NCBI GenBank assembly: GCA_027924585.1 | Contig: BSBM01000190.1 | Location: 1,426,001-1,490,000 of the forward strand | DNA: 64,000 bases | Direction of reading: 5' to 3' | From: Larix kaempferi | Taxonomy: Eukaryota > Streptophyta > Pinopsida > Pinales > Pinaceae | Shown: one piece after another, positions 44,300 to 55,140 of the stretch | Layout: every line of letters begins with the position of its first letter | Numbering within the stretch: position 1 is the stretch's first letter | Notes under the pieces: generated by a model | The model's input: the letters and a program-made list of their open reading frames with translations, nothing else | Database searches by the model: none | What the model was told of the DNA's origin: nothing | Made by a program: the position numbers and the translations under genes

Positions 44300-45107
44300 A
44301 CAAATGAACTTTGCTCATGTAGTTAGCATAGATGTACCAATTTAGTGCATAGTTAGCATACATTTAGTGCAATATGATTCAATTTTGATCAATTTTGATG
44401 TACATACTCCCTTGTCATCTCTGAAAGAGTCTGATCGCTGGAGAATCTTTGCAACAAATGGTGTTCCAATGTATACATCAAGCTCACATGAGCCTAATGT
44501 TTATTTTCACTTGCACATTTGAAGAACCATAAAACTAATAAAACCTACTAAATACCAAAATAATATTAGATATGCATGCAAATCTACGAACCAATAAAAG
44601 AACTTGATAACATGTAAAATCATATAAAATCTAGAAACAAACAAGAACAACATGCATAGAAGATCTGCAAAAACATTGTGGATCTAATCATCAATAACAG
44701 AAAATATGCTGAAATAATTATTGAGCCATACCTGATTGGTTGATTGATGGCTACCATTACCTTGCTCCAATAGTGCAACTGAAGGTGGGGGGACGACTCT
44801 CCACCCAACCAACCCCCATCCAATGGCTGAGGCCCTTGAGCCCCCAACAATTAACCCTATGCCAGTGCTATCTTGCTTTCCTCTCCTCCAGAGCTCCTCT
44901 TACAAGATGCCCAAAGACAAAAAGCCCCTTCTCTTCACTCCTTCTCCTCCTTTTATCTCCTTCTCCTAATTTCTTAATTTCTTATTTAATTTATTTCTTT
45001 ATGCAAAATTTGCTTTCCGTTACTTCTTTTTCATGTTTCTTTTTATTATCTTACATTATATTTATTATATTAAATATTCCCTATATTTGTATATGAGGGT
45101 TGTTACA
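44300..45107 (-). repeat. probable chromovirus-like 3' LTR (inner end certain, far end unknown)
   Basis: The minus strand reads a polypurine tract AAAGGGGGGAGTA followed by TGTAACAACCC. This is the characteristic PPT/LTR junction of Tekay/Del-type gypsy elements, whose internal region ends close to a TTCGGGACGAAG motif, seen here at about 45,131-45,142. The LTR would run toward lower coordinates from 45,107. I cannot place its far end; 44,300 is nominal. Confidence 0.5.
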
Positions 45108-45120
45108 TACTCCCCCCTTT
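45108..45120 (-). other. polypurine tract of the chromovirus-like element
   Basis: The minus strand reads AAAGGGGGGAGTA directly ahead of the LTR start TGTAACAACCC. Confidence 0.7.
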
Positions 45121-46663
45121 CAAGAAACTTCGTCCCGAAGTTATAATATTCAAACAATAAATACAATACTTATTCAATCAATCAATTAAGTAAATACTAG
45201 AATATATAGGTAGCTAGTACTATTGTGAAGTTAAGAGATTTATATGTGTGGCCACCACATAGAGGTCTCCAAACCACACTAATACAATCAAACGCCCTAA
45301 TTTACAACATGCTCTTAAGTAATTCCCTATGAGTCTAGTATGCAACCATATCAACAATCATGCATCATACATACATAAGCATTAGATAATTAATTAATAA
45401 TTAATGACTGTGTGTTTGTTTACGTCTTCTTTCCTTACTCGCCCTCTCCCTGAGAATCATACCATTCGATCAACCTCCCTACACCTCCCCTCCAACTCCG
45501 GATGGTCTCGCTCTCCATGGCACGGGCCCTCTACTATAGCTTGTCCACGGATCATATAGTAGGCATCAGAAGTTCCCCGAGAAGTTACCGCGGCATTGCC
45601 ACCTTCCCAACTTCTGGTAATAATACGGCCTCATCAGATTCTAACCGGACTCTAGGCCTCATCGGTACTAGCCGACATCTGGTTCCCGGTACCCCGATCC
45701 TGATACTCCCGGTACCCCCGATCCTAATATCAGGATCATTATACCCCAGGCATCTCGGAAGGCTAGCCTAAACATCCTCCACAGCACCCTCAAGGTACTA
45801 GCCCCAAGCATCAGAAGTCCTTCTCCATAAACCTCCCTCCTGGTGAGTATGTCTCCAACCATGGACTCTGGTCACATCAGAAGTTCTCTAGGAAGTATAT
45901 ATGGGACTGCCACCTTCCCAACTTCTGGTACAAAAGTCAAGCGCTGCTGGCATGGCGCTAATTGTTGGGCTTGTCCCCCAGCCCATAATATATTTATAGT
46001 ATCCATTCTCATTCGTGGTTATGGGCTCCCACGAAATCATAGAATACTTAGACTCATCAGGCTATTTGAGTGGATCACCTGGAACAACTGGCACTTGCCA
46101 TAATGAATAATCATTAGTAACCATTTCTTAATATAATAATATCACAGGTCAACCTTGAATCATGCGCTAAGAAGAATGTCTAGCCACCAATTCATATTGC
46201 ATTACATTGCATCATAAGCCATTGTCAGGATAAGTCATGCCAAGTTTAACATCTAATGCATTTAGGTGCTTTGTGCTACCATTATAACATAACTGGTCAA
46301 GATACTTTCATAATTTCACTAAGCATATCAATAATATGCCATGATAAGCTACCATATTTCAACATTAGTACTATCAACATGGAATAACAACTAACATAAT
46401 CCTTCATCATATCAAATATGTATTCTACGGGGAGCAATAAGGGTTAGCATGAAACGTCAACATGTCATACCAAATATCTGGTATAATTTCTTATTCTTCA
46501 CTAACACAAAACATAGTTGTAAAATACCAAAATTAATCACAACATGCTTTCATACCCTTTGTGTGTCAAATGTCATTTATCTCTAGATGTAATGATAAGC
46601 TATTAAGATGTTAAATTAATACCATCATGAGATAATATCATTTTATGTTCTACATGTTATCTA
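45121..46663. other. non-coding DNA upstream of the PPT, with a GC-richer duplicated patch
   Basis: If the PPT call is right this is the 3' interior of the chromovirus-like element, but no integrase or chromodomain is readable. The patch 45,440-46,060 is GC-richer. A ~58-bp phrase (ATCAGAAGTTC ... TGCCACCTTCCCAACTTCTGG) occurs at 45,563-45,620 and 45,873-45,930. Each copy begins CAGAAGTT and ends AACTTCTG, so each could fold. Confidence 0.55.
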
Positions 46664-47786
46664 TCAAAACCCAGAGAAGTAAAGACATCCTCGACGAGCC
46701 TATAGGGTGATAATACTTGGAAGCATCTGTAGGGGGCGAAATTGTGGCCCAAAGTCACTTTTTTCCTATGGCTGGTAATGAAAAGGAAAATCCTAACGTG
46801 GGACAATATTGTCAAGCGGGGATTTGAAGGACCTTCACAATGTAGTCTATGTGGTATCAATGAAGAAACAATAACGCACTTGCTGGATGGTTGCAGTTTT
46901 ACTTTTGCACTATGGGATGAAGGAGCCACGAGATTTCGCATGTCAAACAGAGTTAGAAATGCCCCGGAAGACATTGTTAAAAGTTGGGTGGTTGATCCCT
47001 TTAAAGGAAGACTACTTAACCGTGTTTGGCATCTGTTCCCAGGTTTTCTCGTATGGGGATTCTGGAAGGAGCGGAATCAACGTATTTTCAGTGGTAAGAT
47101 CAAGTCCTGGAAGTTGATTTGGGAGGGTATTCAACATAATATTACCGAAACTCTCAAATTAACCAGATGGAATGAATAGGTTCTACAAATTCCTGCTAAT
47201 GAGCTAAAAAATTTGCTTACCTGGGATATTGTTGGAATCCCTCATTATATTGGACGGCCCCTAGCTGGTGTTCATCCCCCTGAAAGCCCGATGTTTTGTT
47301 CTCCACCACTGAAAGGGTGGCTTAAACTAAACTTTGATGGAGCGTCTAAGGGGAACCCTGGGGAAGCTGGGTATGGAGGTGTTCTACGGAACGATCATGG
47401 CAGGATTCTTTTTTGCTACTTCGGGTACCTGGGGCATGAAACCAATAATGTCTTCGAATGTGAAGCATTGTTGCATGGGTTATTCATGGTAGTGTGCCGT
47501 GGTGTGAGCAGGTTAATCGTCGAAGGTGACTCTAACATGTTGATTCAAACAACTATTAAAATTACCCATGGGACCCAGGCTGCGAAGCTGGCAAGGTCGT
47601 GGAGGCTTGCGTGGAGTTTGACGTGCCTTGGTTGACTCATCACCTTGTTTAATGTTGTCACTTTCCAACATTTAAGGAGAAGCGCCAATGGGCTTGCGGA
47701 TGCACTGCCTAATCATTGGGTTCTTAACCATAATGACGGGTGGGACGGTGATGCTCTAGAAATTCCATCGGTTCGATGTTGTCAGT
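46664..47786 (+). pseudogene. LINE copy B zf-RVT and RNase H
   Basis: Reads KLWPKVTFFLWLVMKRKILT, WDNIVKRGFEGPSQCSLCGI and NEETITHLLDGCSFTFALWD, the zf-RVT module, followed by VWGFWKERNQRIFSGK. A TAG at 47,177 is followed in frame by RNase H: GWLKLNFDGASKGNPGEAGY, NNVFECEALLHGLFMVV, RLIVEGDSNMLIQTTIKI and, after a stop near 47,635, RRSANGLADALPNHW. All four catalytic acids (Asp, Glu, Asp, Asp) are kept. The frame ends at about 47,786. A stop in LWG (TGG to TAG, 46,721) lies near the 5' truncation. Confidence 0.92.
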
Positions 47787-47798
47787 AGTGTTTGATGA

Positions 47799-48869
47799 TT
47801 GCAGAAAGTGACAGGGGTGGCGTGGCACAGTGTGGAGATGGTAGGATACTTACTGATTCCGATGAACATTAATAGATGGTACCTTTTGCAGGGTGGGAAG
47901 GACAAGTGGTTATTATCCTTTTGTTTCAAGTATGCCAGGGATCGGCCCTTCATAGATCTCCCTCCGTCTACTAAGGTCTGGTTTCGCAATAGGGCGTGTG
48001 CAACGCTAATTTGGGATCGGCCTTATACTGTTGTGATGGGTCATTCAGAGCAGAGGAATGCTGAGATGATGGTTATGCAGGATAGTGTGAATAATTACAA
48101 GAAGTGGCTGGTTGCAATGGCATTAATGAACACAGGAGGCGGCTTTCCTTTAAATTTGGAGTCGCCTGATGTCTTGAGTAATTGTGGTAATTCTATCCAT
48201 TTTGTTGTTGTCGGGTTGAAGTGTGTTTATTCTAATAGTGGGAGGAAGGTTTTAACTAAGAGCAACAATACTATTCCGTCGAGAGGACGTCCCACTAGAA
48301 GAGGTAGACGTAATCCTGTGGAGCCAGGTAATGGGGAAAGAGGGTTTGATGGCTAGTATGGTCCTAGTCGTGAGCAGTGGACTGCGGCTGCTACCGCTAT
48401 GTTTTTCCGTCGTTACTTCCCTCAGAATGTGCAGAGGGTGGTAGAAAACTTGGAAGACACCCTGTGGCATAGGGTTGATGCGGAGGAAATTCCTTCGGAG
48501 GATGTAGCCATGGTCAATTGGATTCATGACCCCGGTAATACCCGAGGTCATATGGCTCTCTATAATCGATGTGTTGTGATGCTTTGGGTGACTAAAACCC
48601 TTCTTTCCCAGGAGACGAAAACTCAAATGGACATTTTGTCTGGTTCTTTGAGGATGACTCAATTGGAGGAACTGTGTAAGGAGCATGCTAAGGAATCCAA
48701 ATGGATTCATATGAAATTAGATTATCTTACGGCCAAATTGGGATTTTCTTACCTTACCTAGACTAAGAAAGCTGATAATCCTAGGGTGGTAAACATGGGT
48801 GGCAAAGGAAAGGATGTTGAACCACCTCTGGTGGTGAATATTGACGACGAGGCTGGCCTGTCGGCTTAA
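47799..48869 (+). pseudogene. unidentified ~357-codon ORF downstream of LINE RNase H
   Basis: One frame runs from 47,799 to TAA at 48,867-48,869 with only two TAG stops (48,354 and 48,759). It is in a different frame from RNase H and starts 13 bp after it. No ATG opens it; the first is at 47,838. Landmarks are WHSVEMVGYLLIPMNINRWY, KDKWLLSFCFKYARDRPFID, a basic patch SRGRPTRRGRRNPVEPG, SREQWTAAATAMFFRRYFPQ, EIPSEDVAMVNWIHDPGNTR, a helical C-terminus (MTQLEELCKEHAKESKW) and an acidic end NIDDEAG. I do not recognise the family. It could be a LINE accessory protein, a captured host exon set or a displaced ORF1-like protein. Its good preservation relative to copy A argues it is real coding sequence. 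Confidence 0.6.
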
Positions 48870-49399
48870 CTTTCTCCTAGCCTATTGTCTCTTGTGTTTA
48901 GATGCTGGTACGGTTTGTCGGTATGTTTGTTTTGTTAATGGAAAGGAGTTAAGGGATGTTTTAGGTACTAATGCGACCTGGTTACTCTGGATTGGTTTCG
49001 ACCTCGATGTTTTTGTTGATGTTGTTTATGGGATCTATGGGCTTGACTGTATTGACTCTGGTACTAGTTTGGTTACGATCTTGGATGTCTGTCACCTTGA
49101 CATCAGTTTTGTAATGGGTATGGGGGTTATATTAGCTGGTGGTTTTTTCCATATGTATCTGTGTCTTTTAAGGTGCTCTCTGTTTGTATCTGGTTCTCTT
49201 CTTCTGCTAAGGTCTATAGCTCTGCATACTCTCTAGTGTTGGATGTGGGGTTATGTGGATAGTATGTGGTCCTGGAACTATGTTGACAAGCACTGGTCGG
49301 TTATCTGGGATGGCAGTTTCAGCCCCCAGGATTTTGTAAAAATGATTACTGTCATGATTTTCCTATCGTAATATAATGATGCTCTGTTTTTTTGCTTAA
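48870..49399 (+). other. LINE copy B 3' untranslated region
   Basis: T- and G-rich sequence between the last ORF and poly(A). A hydrophobic 131-codon frame (48,841-49,236) overlaps the ORF end and the UTR, but its composition follows the T-rich bias. Confidence 0.65.
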
Positions 49400-51769
49400 A
49401 AAAAAAATGCATGACCATGAATCACATGTCTATAAGGCATCATTCTAAGAACAACATGTAATAACTCCATATCATGTACCACATAACTTACATTTTGAGA
49501 TGCCATAAATAAAACTATAAATTACCAATTGAGTAGTAGCATGCAAAACTGAGGATTATCATAAAATATGCAACATACGACTTCTAACTTCAGAAACCAT
49601 AAGAAACTATAAATACTAACTTAGTATCAACATGAATTAATAGAACCAATCCATGTGTCATAAGCTTGAGTCTACTTAATACTATAAAAAAAAACAACAC
49701 TTTTATGCACATGAGTTCTCTCACTCCCTCGGCTCTATCTCTAAACACTTTAAATATCAACAAGTACACCCCTAAGAGGAGGATGGTTATGCATTCTCAG
49801 AGAGTTGGAAACTTAATGCTAGTTGACAGGGAGAACACAGATTTCGATGATAAAGAATGCAATGACAAGACCTAGAGGGAGTGTGACTTTAATACCGGCT
49901 CTATTTGTCTTTCTAGATGGTGAAATAATGTTATGAGAGATTGTATATGCAAGCTTAATGACACCCATGAGACAGGGAAGCTGCGGATTGTGTGTTTCTC
50001 CTGGAATAACATAGTTAAGCCGGTCTTCTTTGAGCTTAGTATCCTTTGGTTATCTGACTTCATGGGTCCTCAATAGTGAGCCAAATTTTTTAGAGGTGGT
50101 GGAGGGCATGCTCGATGGGAAGGCACCCATGTGCTTGTGCTTGTATGGAATTCATTAGACAACTCTCAAAATATCCTACTAATTTTGGATGGGAGTGAGA
50201 CATGGTAGTGGTAGCATGCTACTATTAGTTGACTTGAGTGGAGAAACTATGTGTGACCGCCATAAGTTATAAAGGTCATAGAATTGTATATCAAAGGAGA
50301 AAAGATTGTCATATCTAGTAGTTTTTGTTGCATAAAATTCATACACGATAGCCTAGAGTAGATCCCAACATGTTGCATTTATCCATGGGAGACCTAAAGA
50401 AAACGTTGAAGAGACCATTAGTTTATCGCTGTGAATAGTTTGTTGGGTAAGGAACCATAGGATTTGAGGAACACTTTCACTCTAAGTTTTAAATCGAATT
50501 GTGAAGGTACACATCACATAAATGAATCAACCTAGAGGCCAACTACTTACGTCTAAAGAGTGACCTTTTCTCCTATCACCGAGGGATTTTGGATGTAATA
50601 TTTAACAGCATATTCCCCAAATCCCTTAATTTGGGTGACAATTGTTTGTCTTTGACGGAATCATATGAAAGAGTTTCCCTGGTTTGCTATCTGTGAAAAT
50701 CACCATGTATGTATTATGGTTAGATTACAGACCCTAGTCATCACATGGGATTTCGTTGCCTTGTATCTTTGTATCCTTGGAAGCATATGTTGTATACCAA
50801 TGGCTCAGGAACAAGCATGAGAAGCACCCCCATACTTTGTAAATCGGTACCTTAAACAATTTGTTTGACGCGATTGTAAAAAAAATAAAATCAAAAATCA
50901 AAAGGGTTTATCTGACCGACAGGAGGATCTTACACAACAAGGTGAAGCCAATGTGATTGCAGACAATAGCTTCTTTTGACAGCAGTTGTTGGTTGAATCC
51001 TCCAACATATTTTATTTCTAAAGCATGTATAAATAATGTCAATATATTACCCCCAAAGAACCTCAATCCACAGAAGACTCGATTTTCCTATTCCTGTTTA
51101 AAATATTTACTCGAATTACAATTACAAATCATTCCTTTATCATGAACCTTTGAAAGTTATCAACCATTGAATTATCCTCTCTCATTGTTAGAATGCTTTT
51201 GAAGATCAACCTTTGGTCTTGATCTGGAGGACTGATTTTTTATGATACACGCAAAATCCTTAAACAACTAACTATTGGAAACGAAACAATTGTCATGAAA
51301 ATACCGGTTTGGGAGAACTGGTTGGCCTTTTGATGTCTCTTTTGTGTTCTCCAAAGCTTTTAATTCACATTGCCTACTTTGGTGAATATTCTTCCAATTT
51401 ACATCCTATGTTTGTCAAACCATTTGATACATAACTTGTAAGAATGGTTGTGTAAATCATCCAATATGTTAGGCTATTGCGTCTACGATTAAAACTTAGC
51501 AGTGGTCATGCCACATGGAACAATTAAAATAGGTCAATGGAACATACTTGATGCCTACCTCGTCTCCTTTTCATTTCTTGAGGCCTTAAATAGGTAAACA
51601 AATTCCATAATGCAATATAGAATAGGAAAATATTTTGAAGTCAAGACTCAAAACATCCAAAACTGTAAGTAATCATATTGTATAAGACAAGTAAATATAA
51701 TCTTTTGATGCTTTTGCATGGGATTACATATATCATATATGATGAAATACTCTTATAAACGTTTTAAGC

Positions 51770-51990
51770 TGAGTTACCAACGTGAGGATGGCTCAGTTGA
51801 AGCATATTGTGAAGCTGGGTTTTTCCAGGTCAGTTGTGGCACTGAGACAACTGAATATTATATATCATAAGAAAAATACCAGATAAGAACAGTTGGAAAA
51901 CTTATTTCTGGGTCTACAGATCCAGTGACACTGTATAAAAATGTTGGTTGTTATGATTGTTCACATACCTAGTGCCACCATTGAGTTGGG
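51770..51990 (+). pseudogene. possible exon remnant of an unidentified gene
   Basis: One frame gives SYQREDGSVEAYCEAGFFQV, SCGTETTEYYIS, a TAA, then EKYQIRTVGKLISGSTDPVT and LYKNVGCYDCSHT. Amino-acid composition (Cys pairs, Gly, aromatic residues) resembles a folded extracellular or enzyme domain more than random sequence. I cannot name a family. Confidence 0.3.
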
Positions 51991-52179
51991 TATCTATGGT
52001 GCATCTTGGGTATCCCACATTTAATAAGTTGGGTTCAGGTTCAGTAACCCCTAGTCTCGGTGTGAGCACCCTGGTAATAATATTTTTCAAGTTGAATTCG
52101 TCTGGATAACTTAAGACAGAAGAACAATCTCATTTCTTTTACCATAACCAAACCAAGCAGTCTAAGAAATGTAAATTGA

Positions 52180-52303
52180 AGTAGGATATCTCTCAGAAAA
52201 TAATGCAAAGACTCTACATAGAATTGAAATGGAACTCAAGACCAACTATGGACTGCCTTCTGATTCAGTTCCAGTTGTAGATCAACATATTCAAACTTGA
52301 ACC
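52180..52303 (+). pseudogene. second possible exon remnant
   Basis: One frame reads VGYLSENNAKTLHRIEMELK then TNYGLPSDSVPVVDQHIQT and stop. It looks coding, follows the previous fragment by about 200 bp, and may be from the same gene. No family recognised. Confidence 0.28.
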
Positions 52304-53102
52304 GAGGTTGTATAATAGCCTTCCAAGCTTAAAGTGTCGTTTTCTTTCCCCTTTTTTTAATATGTTTTTCCACCAAGTTTCTCCACTGCATATTGTTCCA
52401 GCTAATATATCTATGCCCCATCATTTTAGACCCTGAAGATAAAACCAATCTTGAACAAGTCGGCTCCATTTTATCAAAGAATGGCATTTCCATACATGAG
52501 TCAGCTCACAAATTAACTTGGGCCGGCCATCCACATTCAAACAACCTTGCAATGTCAGACCTGAACTCATTGTTACCTTCTACACGAGCATTTGTCTTTT
52601 GAGTTTTGGTAAAAACTAATTTTTCAAAAGCTAGCTTCAACTTATAAGTACTGGCCTGTCAACCAAAACCTACAGATATAGCCACAGCTTGATCCCTTAT
52701 CGTTCTTTGAAACCCTCATTTCAAATCTATAGGGACCAAAAGTACTACAATGCTTCAGCGATTTCAAAACTGAAAAGAAATTTGCAAGGAGGGTAAGAAA
52801 ATAATTTGCATATTAGATTTACATAGCAGTGGATGGGCAATGTTTAGGTCATTATTGTGATTCTCAAATATGTAATCAATAAAATTAAAAAGAAAAAAAT
52901 AAATAAAAAATCTAATTTTAGATACCATTCGTTGAGGACCATGCATAACTTAAATATCGGTACAGACGACCATTGGAGACCTGTCTTACCTAGTCCTCAG
53001 GTGAAAAACATCGATCTATACAAGGGAGACTGGGAGACTGATGGTCAGGCATTGGCAGTAACCACTTACAAAACTACCGTCCCTCATCTTGGAGACACCT
53101 CC

Positions 53103-54478
53103 TGTCACGTCCCCATCTAGACCCTATCACTTTAACATTTTAAATGATGTAATATTGTTATGAAATCATGGTGAGGAGCTCAAGGCTAAGGCCCCGCCAT
53201 CGATTTATTGATGCATATGCTTTGCGTGCTAGCCAGGCACATTGGAATTTCAACATCATGTAATATGCATTTTAATAAAATACCCACAACTAGCTATGCA
53301 ATGCAACAAAGAGATGGGGGCATGATTTCACAAGGAATTGGGAGGGAAAACATTCAAACCCTTGAGCCAATAGAGTCAAGCCAAGTGTCAATGAGGGAAC
53401 CCATCAAACCCTCAACTACCCATGTTGACTTTTGTACCAAACCATTGATTTCTCCCAAGAGTTGGTTGAGGTAGTTAATGCCTTGGGAATGGAGAGGTAT
53501 GGCTGTCCAAATTCGGGTATGGGAAAGCCACCCTTCATGGATAAACGTGTTTGTCTCCTTGGGCAAGAAAAGAGCCATGAATTTCTCCCCCAAGCCATTA
53601 TCCATGATCATTCTTCCTCCCTCACGAGTTTAGAGCTACCTGGGCGTCTTCCAGGCATGTTGCAGCGTCTTCTTCATTTCTCCAGTAGAGAAGGGCGTTT
53701 TCTGTGTTGTATACCAGTGGAAAAGAAGGGAAATCGAATGGGGGTTCAATAGAGACCGTGTTGGGCTATTGAAGGCTGAGATATTTGGGGAAGAAATCGT
53801 TTTTCCCCCTGTGGTTTTCTGCCCATCCCACAATCCGTTTTTTTTGGTTGGGAATGTTTTTGGGAAAACCCATGGCCATCTTATTTGTAAATCCCACTGT
53901 CTAAAATGTGTATCCCTGCCCCCTGTTTGTGCTTACTATGTGAGAGCACAATATGTTGGGAATGGGTATGGGTATCCATGGCTTGGGCTTGGGCTTGAGT
54001 GCGATAATCCAGGGTTCAATTGTAGCCTGATAAACCCAGCTATGGACTGGCTTGGCTCAGATGGAATGATTAATTGGTTGTGAGAGAGTGAATGTCCCCT
54101 TTCCTTGAAGGAATCATGCCCAGCTCGGGGGTGGCCTTCGGACGGACTCAATATAAGCTGTCGAATAGCCTATGGCTGGGTGGAATGTTGCAGCGACATA
54201 GCTAGTTGCTTGGATAGTTGAAAAATGAAGATAAGTGTTTTTATGCCTCTATATTTACTTCTGCACTATATTAATTCAATAACTGTTGATATGCTGTATG
54301 CATGAGTAATGTGTGTGGATGTTTTAATTCCGTTGTTCATCATAATTGATTTGTTTTACATCTGCACATTCATAATTTATTTATATGAATCTAACTAATG
54401 GGCTGAGATCATGGGAAAGCCCTGAATTTGGCATCATGTACCCTGCCTTGCATTGGTTAAATGGGTGGGTACGTGACT
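53103..54478 (+). repeat. LARD-2 5' LTR (1,376 bp)
   Basis: Starts TGTCACGTCCCC and ends GGGTACGTGAC(T), giving an inverted repeat TGTCACGTCCC/TGTCACGTACCC (read from the 3' LTR end). It contains a TATA-like CTCTATATTTACT at 54,247-54,259 and a single copy of the GATAAACCCAG motif (54,029) that is amplified in the interior. Confidence 0.92.
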
Positions 54479-54480
54479 GT

Positions 54481-54491
54481 TGGTATTAGAG
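54481..54491 (+). other. LARD-2 primer-binding site
   Basis: TGGTATTAGAG, two bases after the LTR; one change from TGGTATCAGAG. Confidence 0.82.
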
Positions 54492-54744
54492 TTGTTGGTT
54501 GCAGCATTGGGCCTCTATGGGCCAAATCCAACTACAGTTACAAGGGAAGATCCCTTCCTAATCACCATAGGTACTAGCATTAAGACTAGCTGGCTAAGTT
54601 GGATGGTTTGCAGAGTTAAAGTTACCTCCTACTAAACAGCATTCATCCCTGAAAGAAAGAAAGATTTCAAAATTTTCCCAAGTGTTTTCGAAAATTTTGT
54701 TTAAGTCTCTTTCGGGAAGAATTCGGGAAGTCACCCCGAAATTT

Positions 54745-55140
54745 TCGGAAGGAATTCTCTTCCAAAATTGCGGAAGGAATTCTCTTCCGAAATTTGCGGA
54801 AGGAATTCCGGAATGTCTTCCGAAATTGCGGAAGAGTTCCGCGAATCTTCCCGAAACTGCGGAAGGGCTTCGCAAGTCGTTCCAAAACTGCGGAAGACTT
54901 CACCAAATCGCCCTGAAATTTCGGAAGCATTCGGCAAACCATTCCGAAACTGCGGAAGCATTCCGCGAATGGCTCCGCAACTGCGGGAGCATTCGCCGAA
55001 TCGCTCCGCAACGGAAGCATTCCACGAATGGCTCTGCAGATGCGGGAGCATTCGCCGAATGGCTCCGTAATTGCGGGAGCATTCGCCGAATGGCTCCGCA
55101 ATTGCGGGAGCGTTTAGTGAACCGTTCTGCAACGACGACA
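54745..55140. repeat. 31-bp GC-rich tandem array, about 12 units
   Basis: Successive GCGG(A/G)AG anchors lie at 54,770, 54,796, 54,828, 54,859, 54,890, 54,921, 54,952, 54,983, 55,011, 55,042, 55,073 and 55,104. Spacing is 31 bp except for early units and one 3-bp loss. The unit's core CTCCGCAATTGCGGGAG is nearly palindromic, so each unit can fold. The array is CpG-rich in an AT-rich element. Because stop-free text repeats with a period not divisible by three, long open frames arise in several frames on both strands. Confidence 0.93.

Larger units (their letters stand above)
46664..49409 (+). mobile_element. LINE-1-type retrotransposon (copy B), 5'-truncated, with extra downstream ORF
   Basis: The element starts in the zf-RVT region, continues through RNase H, then an unidentified ~357-codon frame, a T-rich 3' end and a poly(A) tail at 49,400-49,409 (TTTTTTTGCTTAAAAAAAAA). 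It is better preserved than copy A. AT-rich sequence of the same style flanks both sides, so it is inserted in the chromovirus-like region. No convincing target duplication was found by eye. Confidence 0.85.
49410..53102. other. intergenic DNA with possible exon remnants
   Basis: Mostly AT-rich with no recognised element. Two short stretches look coding (see the next two entries). A minus-strand frame near 52,580-52,400 also shows coding-like text (EFRSDIARLFECGWPAQVN) but contains a stop. No terminal repeats were paired. Confidence 0.5.

Noticed and set aside
44740-45096. 118-codon plus-strand frame with Pro/Leu/Ser-rich text
   Set aside because: Lies in the inferred LTR, low complexity, pyrimidine-rich composition explains it.
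48841-49236. 131-codon hydrophobic frame overlapping the LINE 3' UTR
   Set aside because: T-rich composition explains the hydrophobic residues; it overlaps the end of a better frame and has no homology I recognise.
46600-49430. Target-site duplication for LINE copy B
   Set aside because: Candidate ACATGT-containing phrases on the two sides are not adjacent to the element ends.
53208-54083. Several 85-106-codon frames in LARD-2 LTRs, duplicated at 60,851-61,768
   Set aside because: They occur in both LTRs, on both strands and in several frames, without any domain; LTR sequence, not genes.
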